Positions 16,403-24,685 of a stretch of DNA of 64,000 nt are shown in pieces. The DNA lies in contig NZ_BSEV01000004.1 in NCBI RefSeq assembly GCF_027922005.1, forward strand, positions 186,001 to 250,000, written 5' to 3'. This DNA is from Streptosporangium carneum. GTDB lineage: Bacteria; Actinomycetota; Actinomycetes; Streptosporangiales; Streptosporangiaceae. The notes beneath the pieces are model-generated. The model was not told the DNA's origin, made no database searches, and was given only the letters and a program-made list of their open reading frames with translations. The translations under genes and the position numbers were made by a program. Every line of letters starts with the position of its first letter. Position 1 is the stretch's first letter.

Positions 16403-17412
16403 CAGCGCCTGCCGCCCGTTCGCTCGCTGTCCAGTAGCGCGAGCAGGGCGGGGGCGTAGCGTTCTCCTGCGACCGCCCCTCGGGGAACGGCCTGCTCAAT
16501 CGCGTCCAGGTCGTCCTCGGTCAGCCGCAGGCCTGCGGCGTCCACCGCCTCGGCGATGCTGCGCGGTCGGCTGGCCCCGACCAACGCGACGATGTCCCGG
16601 TGCACGCGACCCTGCGCGAGCACCCACGCGATCGCGAGCTGTGCGACCGTGGCGCTGCGGGAGGTGGCGATCTCCCGCAGCCGCTCGACCAACGCGAGGT
16701 TGGTCTCGATGTTGCCGGCGGCGAAGCGGGGCAGGTGCCCGCGATGCCGCGCGTCGCCGGCCGACGGTCGCCACGTCCCGGTCAGCATTCCTTGAGCGAG
16801 CACCCCGTAGGCGGTGACGCCGATGCCTAGCTCGCGGCAGGTGGGCAGGATCTCGTCTTCGACATCGCGGCTGAACAGTGAGTACTCGATCTGGACGTCG
16901 GTGATCGGGTGCACGGCGTGGGCGCGGCGGATCGTCTCGGCGCCGACCTCGGACAGTCCGATGCCGCGCACGTAGCCCTTCTGCACCATCTCGGCGACGG
17001 CGCCGACGGTCTCCTCGATCGGGACAACGGGATCCAGCCTGGCCGGGCGATAGATGTCCACGTAATCGGTGCCCAGCCGCTGCAGTGAGTAGCCCAGGAA
17101 GTTCGGGATCGCGTCCGGTCGGCCGTTGATGCCGCGCACGCTGCCGTCCACACCGAACAACGCGCCGAACTTCACGCTCACCACGGCGCGGTCGCGATCG
17201 GCGGGTCGCAGCGCCTGCCCGATGAGCGTCTCGTTGTGCCCCATCCCGTAGTGGTCGGCCGTGTCGATGAACGTGATCCCGGCGTCGAGCGCGTTGCGAA
17301 ACGTCGCGATGCTCTGCTCGTCGGCGCTGCGTCCGTACGCGCCGGACATGCCTGCGCAACCGAGCCCGACCGCCCCCACACAGACGTCGGCGCCGAGTGT
17401 TCTCTGCTCCAT
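16402..17412 (-). CDS. Aldo/keto reductase
   Basis: About 336 residues from ATG 17412. The TIM-barrel active-site motifs are present: FIDTADHYGMGHNE (catalytic Asp and Tyr), VVSVKFGALF (Lys). The fourth position, often His, falls in DIYRPARLDP as in a known subgroup of this family. GLSEVGAETIRRAH and the C-terminal NADP region SRPRSIAEAVDAAG follow. It should reduce aldehydes or ketones with NADPH. First gene of the unit with the TetR and quinone reductase. Confidence 0.88.
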   Translation of the reverse strand: MEQRTLGADVCVGAVGLGCAGMSGAYGRSADEQSIATFRNALDAGITFIDTADHYGMGHNETLIGQALRPADRDRAVVSVKFGALFGVDGSVRGINGRPDAIPNFLGYSLQRLGTDYVDIYRPARLDPVVPIEETVGAVAEMVQKGYVRGIGLSEVGAETIRRAHAVHPITDVQIEYSLFSRDVEDEILPTCRELGIGVTAYGVLAQGMLTGTWRPSAGDARHRGHLPRFAAGNIETNLALVERLREIATSRSATVAQLAIAWVLAQGRVHRDIVALVGASRPRSIAEAVDAAGLRLTEDDLDAIEQAVPRGAVAGERYAPALLALLDSERTGGRR

Positions 17413-17433
17413 ACGAGAAACACTAAGCAGGCT

Positions 17434-17459
17434 GGTAACAGATGTCAAAATTTGTAACC
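17434..17459. promoter_or_regulatory. Inverted repeat upstream of aldo/keto reductase-tetR
   Basis: GGTAACA and TGTAACC flank a 12-bp AT-rich spacer, matching at six of seven positions. It lies 22-47 bp upstream of the aldo/keto reductase start. Size and placement are typical of a TetR operator. Confidence 0.5.
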
Positions 17460-17586
17460 TGACACCTTGGTCGTTACGGGTCCAGAGTGTGGCAGCCTCT
17501 TCGAGCTCCTGGCGCAACAGCCGGTCGGCGCGGTCGTTCCCGGGCACCGGGCTGGAGGAGGGCCGTTGCGGCGACAGGACGGTGCG

Positions 17587-17740
17587 ATGGCCGGTGCTCG
17601 CCCTCGGCTCGAAGTGGCGCCGGAGCCGACCACCGACAAGCAACTGAAGTACCTCACCACCCTGGTCGGCAAGGTCGGGCGCGAGCGATTCGATTCCGCG
17701 TTCAACACGGTGGCCCACGGGACCGACGATGATCCTCGAG
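17587..17740 (+). pseudogene. Fragment of an unrecognised small protein
   Basis: The frame encodes TDKQLKYLTTLVGKVGRERF and DSAFNTVAHGT, which look like folded protein rather than random GC-rich translation. The frame then degenerates into Arg/Gly-rich sequence. I do not recognise the family. The next candidate gene overlaps its end. Confidence 0.3.
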
Positions 17741-18145
17741 TCCGCCGAGGGCCCGGTGGCCGAGGTGCGCGCCCAGAACCTTGCGATCTTCCAGGGCCAG
17801 AACCCAGAGAGGCTTGTCATCGCCGACGGCGAGGTGTGTTCCTCCGGAGACATCCCGATGGAGGTGGTCCAGCACGGAAAGCCGTACCTGGAGGCTGTTC
17901 CCGAGTACGGGCCACGCCTGGAGCAGGCGTGGGCCGCGGGCCGGCGCAAGCGGCCGGCCCTGTCCAGCGGCAGCAGGCTGAGCACGGCCTCGAACAGTGG
18001 CCACTGCGTTTACCTCGACCGGCCCGGCGTCGCCGCCCAGCCGTCGAACGCGTCACCGCACAGGCCGCCCGTCAAACACAAGGTGCCCGACGGCGGAGGG
18101 ACGAGCCGCCAGGCGAGAGAACCGCACCGCGCCGGGCACGCTTGA
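17729..18145 (+). CDS. Hypothetical protein, possibly a decayed gene
   Basis: 138 codons. The first 65 or so residues look protein-like (MILESAEGPVAEVRAQNLAI, then FQGQNPERLVIADGEV); the C-terminal half is Pro/Arg-rich and probably not real. No motif is recognised. It has no clear ribosome binding site. I am unsure it is expressed. Confidence 0.3.
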   Translation: MILESAEGPVAEVRAQNLAIFQGQNPERLVIADGEVCSSGDIPMEVVQHGKPYLEAVPEYGPRLEQAWAAGRRKRPALSSGSRLSTASNSGHCVYLDRPGVAAQPSNASPHRPPVKHKVPDGGGTSRQAREPHRAGHA

Positions 18146-18197
18146 CATTGTTTGTATTACCAACCATTATGAAGTCATTGGTAATACAAACCAATGT
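18143..18197. promoter_or_regulatory. Paired MarR-type operators, large inverted repeat
   Basis: TTTGTATTACCAA (18150-18162) and its mirror TTGGTAATACAAA (18177-18189) lie in extended arms GACATTG/CAATGTC, a near-perfect 20-bp inverted repeat. Each half resembles the perfect palindrome TTTGTA-T-TACAAA in front of the marR gene at 19916-19928. A third locus at 26714-26752 carries related sites. This defines a likely three-promoter MarR regulon. Confidence 0.65.
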
Positions 18198-18305
18198 CCC
18201 GGCCAGGGGCGACTCCGCGGCGGCGGTGATCGTCTGCGGCTTCGCCGGTCGGCGCCGACGGGTGAGCGACGATCCCGTCCACCCTTGATGCAAGGAGGAA
18301 TCCTC
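18198..18305 (+). repeat. Leader shared with the 26-kb secreted-protein gene
   Basis: The roughly 105 bases before ATG 18306 resemble the complement of 26599-26705: GCAAGGAGGAATCCTCATG is identical, and upstream blocks such as GCGGC(T)TT.(G)CCGG and GGG(T)GAGCGACG-like stretches align. An ancestral promoter-leader seems to have been copied in front of two unrelated secreted proteins. It includes the strong ribosome binding site AAGGAGG. Confidence 0.6.
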
Positions 18306-19388
18306 ATGCCCGCAATCCGGACCAAGGGCCGGGCGGCAGCTCTGGTCACCACGGCAGCGGCTCTGGCGTTGTGCACGTTCGCCAGCTCTTCGGCCCAGGC
18401 GGCCGACCCGTCCGCAAAACCGGCCGCCCCCTCCACCACGTCAGGGATCCCCGCCGTGGTCGACCCCGTGGCCGACCTGGGACGGCACGCGCCCGGGCCC
18501 GAGCTGACCTGGTTCGACTCGATCTACTTCACCAGTTCGGTGCAGGCGAACGGCCAGGACTTCGGTCTTCAGGTTCACACACGCATCCTGCCGAACAGGG
18601 ACCAGGCCGCGTACCGCTGGACGTTCTCGGTGATCAACAAGACCACCGGGTGGTACAAGGACTACGCCGCGATGGTCGAGCCGAAGGACTACCGGTGGAG
18701 CCAGGGCAAGCTCGACATCAAGGCGCCGGGGCTGAGCTGGACGGGTGACTCCGTCCGCCAGTCGGTGCAGGTCGAGACGCCCTGGGGCTCTCTCGACGTC
18801 CAGCTGGCGCCCACCGGCCCCGCCATGAACTACGCCTCGACCGGTGTTTTCCACCTGGCCGACGGCGTGCCGAACTACGAGTTCGCGCTCCCGGAGATGC
18901 GGACGTCCGGAACGCTCGTCGTCGAAGGCAAGAAGCACGAGGTCAGGGGAACCTCATGGCTGGACAGGCAATGGGGTGAGATGCCGAGGTCGCTGACCCG
19001 GTGGACGTGGATGAACCTCAGCATGCCCAATGGTGACAAGGTCGCCCTCTGGGACACGGTCGGCGCCAAGTCCAAGAACAGCTGGGCGACGGTCCTCCAC
19101 CCGGACGGCTCCTACGACGTGGTCGACGTCGAGCCGCTCGCGCAGGGCGCCTCCCGGCAGTGGACCAGTCCGGCCACCGGCCAGAGGTATCCCACTCGCT
19201 GGCGCATCCGCATTCCCGCACTGCGCACCGAGCTCGACGTGCGGGTCACCGGAAATCCGGACCAGGAGATCGAGACTCCTGACGGGAGCGGCTACCTGGA
19301 GGCCACGGTGGCGTTCACCGGTGTGCACAACGGCAAGAAGGTCCGGGGCGAGAACTACGTCGAGATGACCGGCGAGTGGAACTCCTGA
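18306..19388 (+). CDS. Secreted lipocalin-like (AttH/CrtC-type) protein
   Basis: About 360 residues from ATG 18306 behind AAGGAGG. A Sec signal peptide ends near SSSAQAADP. The mature protein has two beta-barrel-like halves; WLDRQWGEMPRSLTRWTWM matches the conserved (W)xD(R/H)(Q/E)WG signature of AttH/CrtC lipocalin-like proteins, some of which are carotenoid hydratases and others have no known activity. It is probably extracellular. Paired MarR-type operators precede it, and the convergent marR gene lies directly downstream across a terminator. Confidence 0.75.
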   Translation: MPAIRTKGRAAALVTTAAALALCTFASSSAQAADPSAKPAAPSTTSGIPAVVDPVADLGRHAPGPELTWFDSIYFTSSVQANGQDFGLQVHTRILPNRDQAAYRWTFSVINKTTGWYKDYAAMVEPKDYRWSQGKLDIKAPGLSWTGDSVRQSVQVETPWGSLDVQLAPTGPAMNYASTGVFHLADGVPNYEFALPEMRTSGTLVVEGKKHEVRGTSWLDRQWGEMPRSLTRWTWMNLSMPNGDKVALWDTVGAKSKNSWATVLHPDGSYDVVDVEPLAQGASRQWTSPATGQRYPTRWRIRIPALRTELDVRVTGNPDQEIETPDGSGYLEATVAFTGVHNGKKVRGENYVEMTGEWNS

Positions 19389-19427
19389 TCACCGGCGAAG
19401 CCATTCTCGCCTGACACGATCCGGCAT

Positions 19428-19458
19428 CACCCCGGGATCGAATATCGATCCCGGGGTG
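19428..19458. terminator. Bidirectional hairpin terminator
   Basis: CACCCCGGGATCG and CGATCCCGGGGTG form a perfect 13-bp stem with loop AATAT between two convergent genes. There is no long T tract, as is usual in actinomycetes. Confidence 0.85.
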
Positions 19459-19479
19459 AGCCATTGGGAGAGGACCGCT

Positions 19480-19893
19480 TCAGCCGGGGAGATTCAGGGC
19501 AGCGTGCAGCAGCTGGACGAGTCGGCCGCGGTCCTGCGGGTCGAGCTGGTCTGTCATGGGTGCCAGGGCGCGCCAGACCTCGTCGTACACCTGCTCTGCC
19601 AGTTCCAGGCCGGCAGGGGTGAGAAACACATCAACCACGCGGCGGTCGTGGGGGTTCTTACCCCTGGCCACCAGCCCTCGGCGCTCGGCACGGTCGACGA
19701 GGCCGGACAGGGTTGATTTGTCCAGGCCGAGGAACGCGGCGAGCTCGGTCATGCGCGAGCGGCGGTCGCGGAGGATGCCCAGCACCCGCAGCTGGGTGAG
19801 GGAGAGGTCGCGTTCGGCTCCGATGCGGGTGAGCACGCCCACCACCTGGAAGGAGCTGCGGACGAGGGCATCCACGAGGGCGTCGGAAGTCAT
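19480..19893 (-). CDS. MarR-family regulator
   Basis: 137 residues. The winged helix-turn-helix is recognisable: LRVLGILRDRRSRMTELAAF, LGLDKSTLSGLVDRAERRGL, and the wing with DRRVVDVFLTPAG. MarR proteins usually repress genes until a phenolic or other small ligand binds. A perfect palindrome lies 23 bp upstream of its start, and close relatives of that palindrome precede two secreted-protein genes in this window, so those are its likely targets. Confidence 0.88.
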   Translation of the reverse strand: MTSDALVDALVRSSFQVVGVLTRIGAERDLSLTQLRVLGILRDRRSRMTELAAFLGLDKSTLSGLVDRAERRGLVARGKNPHDRRVVDVFLTPAGLELAEQVYDEVWRALAPMTDQLDPQDRGRLVQLLHAALNLPG

Positions 19894-19915
19894 GTGCCCA
19901 CGCTACCCGTCATGC

Positions 19916-19928
19916 TTTGTATTACAAA
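19916..19928. promoter_or_regulatory. MarR autoregulatory operator
   Basis: TTTGTA-T-TACAAA is a perfect palindrome with a single central base, typical of a MarR dimer site, immediately upstream of the marR gene. Confidence 0.65.
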
Positions 19929-20094
19929 CTAATGGAGGGGGGTCCGGCTTGCCCTTTTCGCGCCGGGCAACGCCGCACCTGTTCCAAGGAGCGTCCTTTC
20001 CCTCGCCGGACAACCCTGAACCACCGGTGCGCGGACGCTCGCCGGGCTGTGCAGGGCGGCGGCAAGGTGGAGAAGCCGGGCCTCGCCGGGATGC

Positions 20095-20652
20095 TTAGGG
20101 ACATATGCCATCGAGGGCGAGGCGAAGCAAGCGGCGTGCCGTCAGCGGATCACCCTCGGTGGCCCGAGAAACCGCCTCTACCAGGGTGAGCAGATCATCC
20201 GGGGAGACTTCGGGACGGACGGCGGCCACCGCGAAGGCACGATTCACCAGGACCACGGTTGCCTCCCGCACGATGCCATGGCAGGTGTCGCCGTCGGGGG
20301 AGTCGACGTCCGCCCCGGCGGCCAGCGAAGCAGGCAGGCCGCGGGTGTTCGCAGCGGAGGTCGTCAGTTCTTCCAGCCAGGTCACGAGTCCCGTCCGGGG
20401 GTCACCGCCGGCCAGTTCGCCGGCTCGCCGGCGAAGACGCTCGACCTCATCGCGAAAGACCTCCTCGAGCAACACCTGGCGGGAGGCGAAGTGTCGGTGC
20501 AAGGTGGCGGAGCCCACGCCGGCCTCACGGGCGATCTCCTCGAGGGAGACCTGGGCCCCGTCGCGGGCGACGAGGGCCGCGGCCGTCGCGACGAGCCGCT
20601 CATGGTTGCGTTGCCAGTCCGACCGCTGCGGTCCGGCCTTGGGGTTCGCCAT
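20095..20652 (-). CDS. TetR-family regulator
   Basis: 185 residues. HTH: VSLEEIAREAGVGSATLHRHF. The C-terminal domain includes TTSAANTRGLPASLAAG and a SBP-like helical ending. It is divergent from the NmrA-type gene with only about 95 bp between starts, which hold two repeated GGGGCCCC-centred motifs. It should repress that gene; ligand unknown. Confidence 0.87.
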   Translation of the reverse strand: MANPKAGPQRSDWQRNHERLVATAAALVARDGAQVSLEEIAREAGVGSATLHRHFASRQVLLEEVFRDEVERLRRRAGELAGGDPRTGLVTWLEELTTSAANTRGLPASLAAGADVDSPDGDTCHGIVREATVVLVNRAFAVAAVRPEVSPDDLLTLVEAVSRATEGDPLTARRLLRLALDGICP

Positions 20653-20671
20653 TGGTACAACCTCTCATTGA

Positions 20672-20723
20672 CAAACGGAGGGGGCCCCCATATCGTAGCG
20701 GACACCAAACGGGGTGGGGCCCC
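20672..20723. promoter_or_regulatory. Two direct GC-palindrome operators
   Basis: CAAACGG followed by GGGGCCCC occurs at 20672-20688 and again at 20706-20723, offset by 34-35 bp. The 8-bp palindrome and the helical-phase spacing suggest two TetR dimers bound on one DNA face in the divergent promoter. Confidence 0.55.
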
Positions 20724-20746
20724 ATTTTGAGTTGCGGAGGATTGCC

Positions 20747-21679
20747 GTGCCTGAATCGTCATCGTTCGTGCTGGTCGTTGGAGCGACCGGCAAGCAGGGA
20801 GGCGCCGTGGCCCGCGCGCTGCTCCGCTCCGATGTCCCGGTTCACGCGCTGGTGCGAGACCCCGACACCGAGAGCGCCGCTGCCCTCGGCGCTCTGGGGG
20901 CCGTCCTTGTGCGCGGCGACCTCGACGACGTGGCGTCGCTGAAGGCGGCGCTCGACGGTGCCCGTGCGGTGTTCTCGGTGCAGACACCTGATGCCACTGA
21001 CCTGGTGGGCGATTCCGAGGTCCGACGCGGGCGAAACCTCGTCGAGACCGCCCGGGCGGCGGGCGCCGAGCACTTCGTGCACACCTCAGTGTCGGGCGCG
21101 GGCACCGTCGACGTCGAACGCTTCGACGAGCAGCGCTGGGGTACGCACATGCTGCACTACTGGCGCAGCAAAGCCGCGATCGAGGACCTCGTGCGCGCCG
21201 TCGGTTTCCCCCAGTGGACGATCCTGCGACCGGCCACGTTCATGGAGAACTTCATCCGTCCGTCGTTCTATTTCGCGGGCATGACTTCGGATCGGCTCCT
21301 CGTCGCGGTCGATCCCGATGTTCGGCTTCCCTTCGTCGCAGTCGACGACATTGGAGCGGCCGCTGCTGCGGCATTTGCGGAACCTCGGCGTTTTCACGGC
21401 GTCGAACTCGAACTGGCCGGTGACGTTCTGAGCTTTCGCACCGCCGCACGGGTCCTGTCCGAGGTTCTCGGGGCGACGATCGAGCTTCCGGCCAGCCCGG
21501 AACACGCTCGCGCAAACGGCCTTGTGACCGAGCTCTTCCTGGCGCAGCGGTATATGAGTGCACATCCCGCACCGGCGCGTCCCGAATTCGCGGCAAACTT
21601 GGGGATACCGCTGACCGCCTTCCACCAGTGGGCGCAGACCGCCCTGCGTGGTCGGCCCTCCGGCTCGAACGGGAGTTGA
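20747..21679 (+). CDS. NmrA-family NAD(P)-binding protein
   Basis: About 310 residues from GTG 20747 (SD GGAGG). VLVVGATGKQGGAVARALL is the atypical-SDR glycine motif (GATGxxG). VHALVRDPDTESAAAL and HFVHTSVSGAG fit NmrA/HSCARG-type proteins, which either sense the NADP/NADPH ratio or act as reductases such as isoflavone reductase. A YxxxK catalytic pair is not obvious. It is the target of the divergent TetR. Confidence 0.83.
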   Translation: MPESSSFVLVVGATGKQGGAVARALLRSDVPVHALVRDPDTESAAALGALGAVLVRGDLDDVASLKAALDGARAVFSVQTPDATDLVGDSEVRRGRNLVETARAAGAEHFVHTSVSGAGTVDVERFDEQRWGTHMLHYWRSKAAIEDLVRAVGFPQWTILRPATFMENFIRPSFYFAGMTSDRLLVAVDPDVRLPFVAVDDIGAAAAAAFAEPRRFHGVELELAGDVLSFRTAARVLSEVLGATIELPASPEHARANGLVTELFLAQRYMSAHPAPARPEFAANLGIPLTAFHQWAQTALRGRPSGSNGS

Positions 21680-21844
21680 CCTCGGAGCCGTGGTCTGGAC
21701 GAGGGCCTGCCCGGCGTCGGTGGCCTCGCCGTCGCCGCGCATCGGATCACGCGCGGCGCGCGCGGCCGTGACCATCTTGGACATCGCGGCCGCCGGACGC
21801 CCTCATCCGGATGACCACAACGGACCGTGATCATTGACCGCTTT
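21680..21844. other. Intergenic stretch before IS5 remnant
   Basis: I see no gene or strong repeat between the NmrA gene and the insertion-sequence remnant. A short minus-strand frame (MSKMVTAARAARDPMRG) is not recognisable. Confidence 0.4.
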
Positions 21845-22560
21845 TCATCCTGAGCAGCGGCCCTCTTCGATGAGCTGCAGGACGAGAATGGCCTGCACGA
21901 TCGGGGTGGTGTGGTGCGCACAGCAGCGCAGCCGGGCCAGAACCTTCCAGGTCTTCAAGGTGGCAACGGCGCGTTCGCCGCGGACGCGGACGCGGGCGTG
22001 AGCACGGCTGGCCGATCGCTGGTGACGCGACAGCGGCGGGCAGAGCCGGTGGCGCTTGAACGGCGTGCGGATCGTGCCGCCTGCGCCCTGGTACCCCTTG
22101 TCGGCGAAGGTGTTCACCTTCGCGGTGGTCAGGGCGTCGATCAGGCCAGTGGTGCGTGCCGCGGTCAGGTCGTGGGTCGCGCCCGGCAGGGCGGGCGAGG
22201 CCCACGCCGGCCTGCCCGCCGGGTCGGCCAAGACCTGGGCGTTCATACCGTGGCGTTTGTGTTTTCCGGAGTAGTACGGCCGCTCGTCGGCCAGCCGGCA
22301 GGCGCGTAGGACGGCGGCGGTGACATCATCGGCAAGTGTGGCGAGCAGGTCAACCGCCTCGCGGACGTAGCGCCAGGCGGTGCTGGTGCCGAGGGCGAAC
22401 CCCGCGGCCAGACGCGCGTAGGTGTCGCCATTGCGCAGGCGGGCCAGCACCAGCAGGGCTTGCCGGGCCGCATCCAGGCGCCGCCACCGGCAGCGCCGTT
22501 CGGCCCGCCGGACGCGGATCAGGCTGTGATTGGACAGCTGATATGAGGTGTTGACGCAAG
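21845..22560 (-). mobile_element. IS5-family insertion sequence, transposase internally deleted
   Basis: The minus strand reads LRNGDTYARLAAGFALGTST (HTH), then DERPYYSGKHKRHGMNAQVL, ALPGATHDLTAARTTG (second catalytic Asp region) and ADKGYQGAGGTIRTPF, and ends RAVATLKTWKVLARLRC with the final Glu region. Between VTAAVLRACRL and the PYYSGKH motif about 20 residues are missing. In relatives these hold the first catalytic Asp (LDGTLLPID-like), so the enzyme is inactive. The N-terminal part (SNHSLIRVRRAERRCRWRRL) continues upstream to about 22560 without a clear start. Confidence 0.75.
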
Positions 22561-22766
22561 CCGGAGGGGCTGGGCCGTTTCGCTTCGCCCACGCACGATT
22601 CGGGCGCGGGGTTGCGGCCGGACGTGATCCGCAGGGGCGCTGAGCAGGCCCAGGTGGCCGTTCGGCGAGAGTCGCGCGGACCGTCGTCCCTCTGGGGGAG
22701 GGACGCGGCGCGGCTTGTTCAGGGGCGTGGCGGCGACATCGGGCTGGCCGATGGCGTCGCTGGCGG
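22561..22766. other. About 200 bp without a gene
   Basis: It lies between the IS5 remnant and the end of the monooxygenase gene. No recognisable protein or hairpin was found. Confidence 0.4.
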
Positions 22767-23918
22767 TCAGGGTTGGTTGTTCTGTGCGTTGAGGTGGCCT
22801 TGCAGGTCCTCGGCGTTGAAGGGGTTGTCGGCCATGAGGTCGGCGGCGCGTCCGTCGAGTTCGCTCTGCATCTGGTGGGAGCGGGGGATCATAGTCTTCT
22901 CGTACGCGCGCAGGGCGTCGTCGATGGCGGGGTTGTGGGCGAGGGCGAGGGCGAGTTCGAGGGCGTCGAGCATGGCGAGGTTGACGCCGAGCCCGAGCGG
23001 GGGCATGAGGTGGGCGGCGTCGCCCAGCAGGGTGATGGTGGGGTTGGGCTCCCAGGTGTGCGGGACGGGCAGGGCGTTGATGGGGCGCTGGAGGTAGAGG
23101 CCGTCGTTGTCGGTGATGATGCGGCGCAGGCCGGGCGCCCAGTCGCGGTAGGCGTCCAGCAGGAAGGCGCGGATGCCTTCGGTGTCGTCGTGGGTGAGGC
23201 CGGCCTGGGCGAGCCAGTCGAGGGCGAGGCGCTGGATGAGGTAGACGCGGATGTGGCCGCCGCCGTTGTGCTGGGCGAACATGCCGCGCTCGCCGTCGCC
23301 GGCGACGGCGCTGCCGTTGCCGACGAACTCGGCGATGTCGGGGTGCTGGGTGTCGGCGTCGTGGAACCAGGCCTCGACGAAGGTGATGCCGGTGTACTGC
23401 GGGAGGGCGGCCGAGATCGCGGCGCGGACCGGGGACCAGGCGCCGTCGGCGCCGATGACGAGGTCGGCTTCGATGGTGGTGCCGTCGGTGAAGCGCAGCA
23501 GGCGCGGGCCGTCGGAGGGGCCTTCGACGACCCGCAGGGCGTGGCCCCACTGGACGGTGCCGGGGGTGAGGGAGTCCAGCAGCATGTTGCGCAGCACGCC
23601 GCGCTCGATCTCGGGGTGGTGGGCCTCGTCTTCGTCGGGGACGTGGTGGAAGCCGAGCTCTCCCGAGGCCGCGTTGTACTGGCGCATTTCCTGGCCTTCG
23701 GGGCGGCTGAGGGCGAAGAAACTCTCCAGCAGGCCGGCCTCCTTGAGGGCGAGCTGGCCGCTGTCGGTGTGCAGGTCCAGGCTGCCGCCCTGGTTGCGGA
23801 CGCCCGCGGCGGCATCGGCTTCGTAGACGGTCACGGCGATGCCGTGCTTTTGCAGGATGGTCGCGCAGGTCAGGCCGCCGGGGCCGGCACCGATGATGGC
23901 GATGCGGGGTGCGTGCAT
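22767..23918 (-). CDS. TetX-like FAD-dependent monooxygenase
   Basis: About 383 residues from ATG 23918. RIAIIGAGPGGLTCATILQK is the FAD fold; NQGGSLDLHTDSGQLALKE matches the GG(T/S)LDLH signature of TetX; HHPEIERGVLRNMLL contains the NPEI.R..LR-like stretch; GADGAWSPVRAAIS and ITLLGDAAHLMPPLGLG are the later FAD motifs, the last nearly identical to TetX (GDAAHLMPPFAGQG). It should hydroxylate a planar aromatic or polyketide with NADPH and O2. A MFS remnant and a TetR follow upstream. Tetracycline as substrate is possible but unproven, because many such homologues lack it. Confidence 0.85.
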   Translation of the reverse strand: MHAPRIAIIGAGPGGLTCATILQKHGIAVTVYEADAAAGVRNQGGSLDLHTDSGQLALKEAGLLESFFALSRPEGQEMRQYNAASGELGFHHVPDEDEAHHPEIERGVLRNMLLDSLTPGTVQWGHALRVVEGPSDGPRLLRFTDGTTIEADLVIGADGAWSPVRAAISAALPQYTGITFVEAWFHDADTQHPDIAEFVGNGSAVAGDGERGMFAQHNGGGHIRVYLIQRLALDWLAQAGLTHDDTEGIRAFLLDAYRDWAPGLRRIITDNDGLYLQRPINALPVPHTWEPNPTITLLGDAAHLMPPLGLGVNLAMLDALELALALAHNPAIDDALRAYEKTMIPRSHQMQSELDGRAADLMADNPFNAEDLQGHLNAQNNQP

Positions 23919-23976
23919 GGTGGTGCTCCGTTTCGTGGCCCGGCCTGGCAGCCGGTGGTGATGGGAGAAGAGGGGT

Positions 23977-24534
23977 TCAGGTCCGTGCGGTGGCGGGGGC
24001 GTCGTCGGAGGCCGACGGCGGGGCGGCCTTGCCGAGCGGCGCTTCGACGATGAACAGCGCGGCCACCACGGCGACGGCGCACAGGACGGCGCCGGCGAAG
24101 AAGATGTGGCTGGTGCCGGTGGAGACCGCCTGGAAGTAGGCGTCCCTGGCGGTCGCGGGCAGCTGTTACAGGGCCGTGGTGTCGAGGTCGGTGCCGCCTG
24201 CGGGCAGGTGCCCCTGGACGGCGCGGGTGAACAGGGAGCCAAAGACGGCGACGCCGAGAGAGCCGCCCAGGCTGCGGAAGAGGTTGACCGAGCTCATGGC
24301 GGCGCCCATGTCGCGCAGCGAGACGCTGTTTTGGGCGATGGTGCCGGCCATTTGCATGGCGAAGCCGAGTCCGGCACCCACCAGCGCCATGTTGGCCGCC
24401 GAGGTGCCCTGCACCGTCTGCTGAAACAGTGGCAGGTACAGGCCGGTGCCGAGCATGACGCCGAGCATCACCCACCGCACGTTCTTCGGCACCGCGGCGG
24501 GCCCCGAGGCGGGCTCGGGGACGGTTCCGGGCAT
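23977..24534 (-). pseudogene. DHA2-type MFS exporter, internally deleted and interrupted
   Basis: The start MPGTVPEP and VPKNVRWVMLGVMLG is a normal N terminus and first helix of a 14-helix drug exporter. It then joins directly to late sequence: LYLPLFQQTVQGTSAANMAL, GFAMQMAGTIAQNSVSLRD and SVNLFRSLGGSLGVAVFGSL. About 300 residues are missing in frame. A TAA at about 24166 then interrupts the protein; the same frame continues as QLPATARDAYFQAV and a last helix before the stop at 23977. CAA to TAA would explain that stop. It is a broken efflux partner of the TetX-like gene. Confidence 0.75.
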
Positions 24535-24629
24535 GGCGGATCACTCCCTATTCTCAGGGGCTTTGGTAGAGGGGCAAGGGCCGCAGGTGCTCCTGCCGAC
24601 CGCCGCACCGAGATAACCACACCAGATTC

Positions 24630-24652
24630 AAAAGTGCAACACGACAACTTTT
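24630..24652. promoter_or_regulatory. Inverted repeat between MFS remnant and tetR
   Basis: AAAAGT and ACTTTT flank an 11-bp spacer in an AT-rich part of the divergent promoter, 34 bp before the TetR start. A TetR operator is the likely role. Confidence 0.5.
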
Positions 24653-24685
24653 AGATCTGAACAACAAGTGGTGTAGGTTGCTTTC

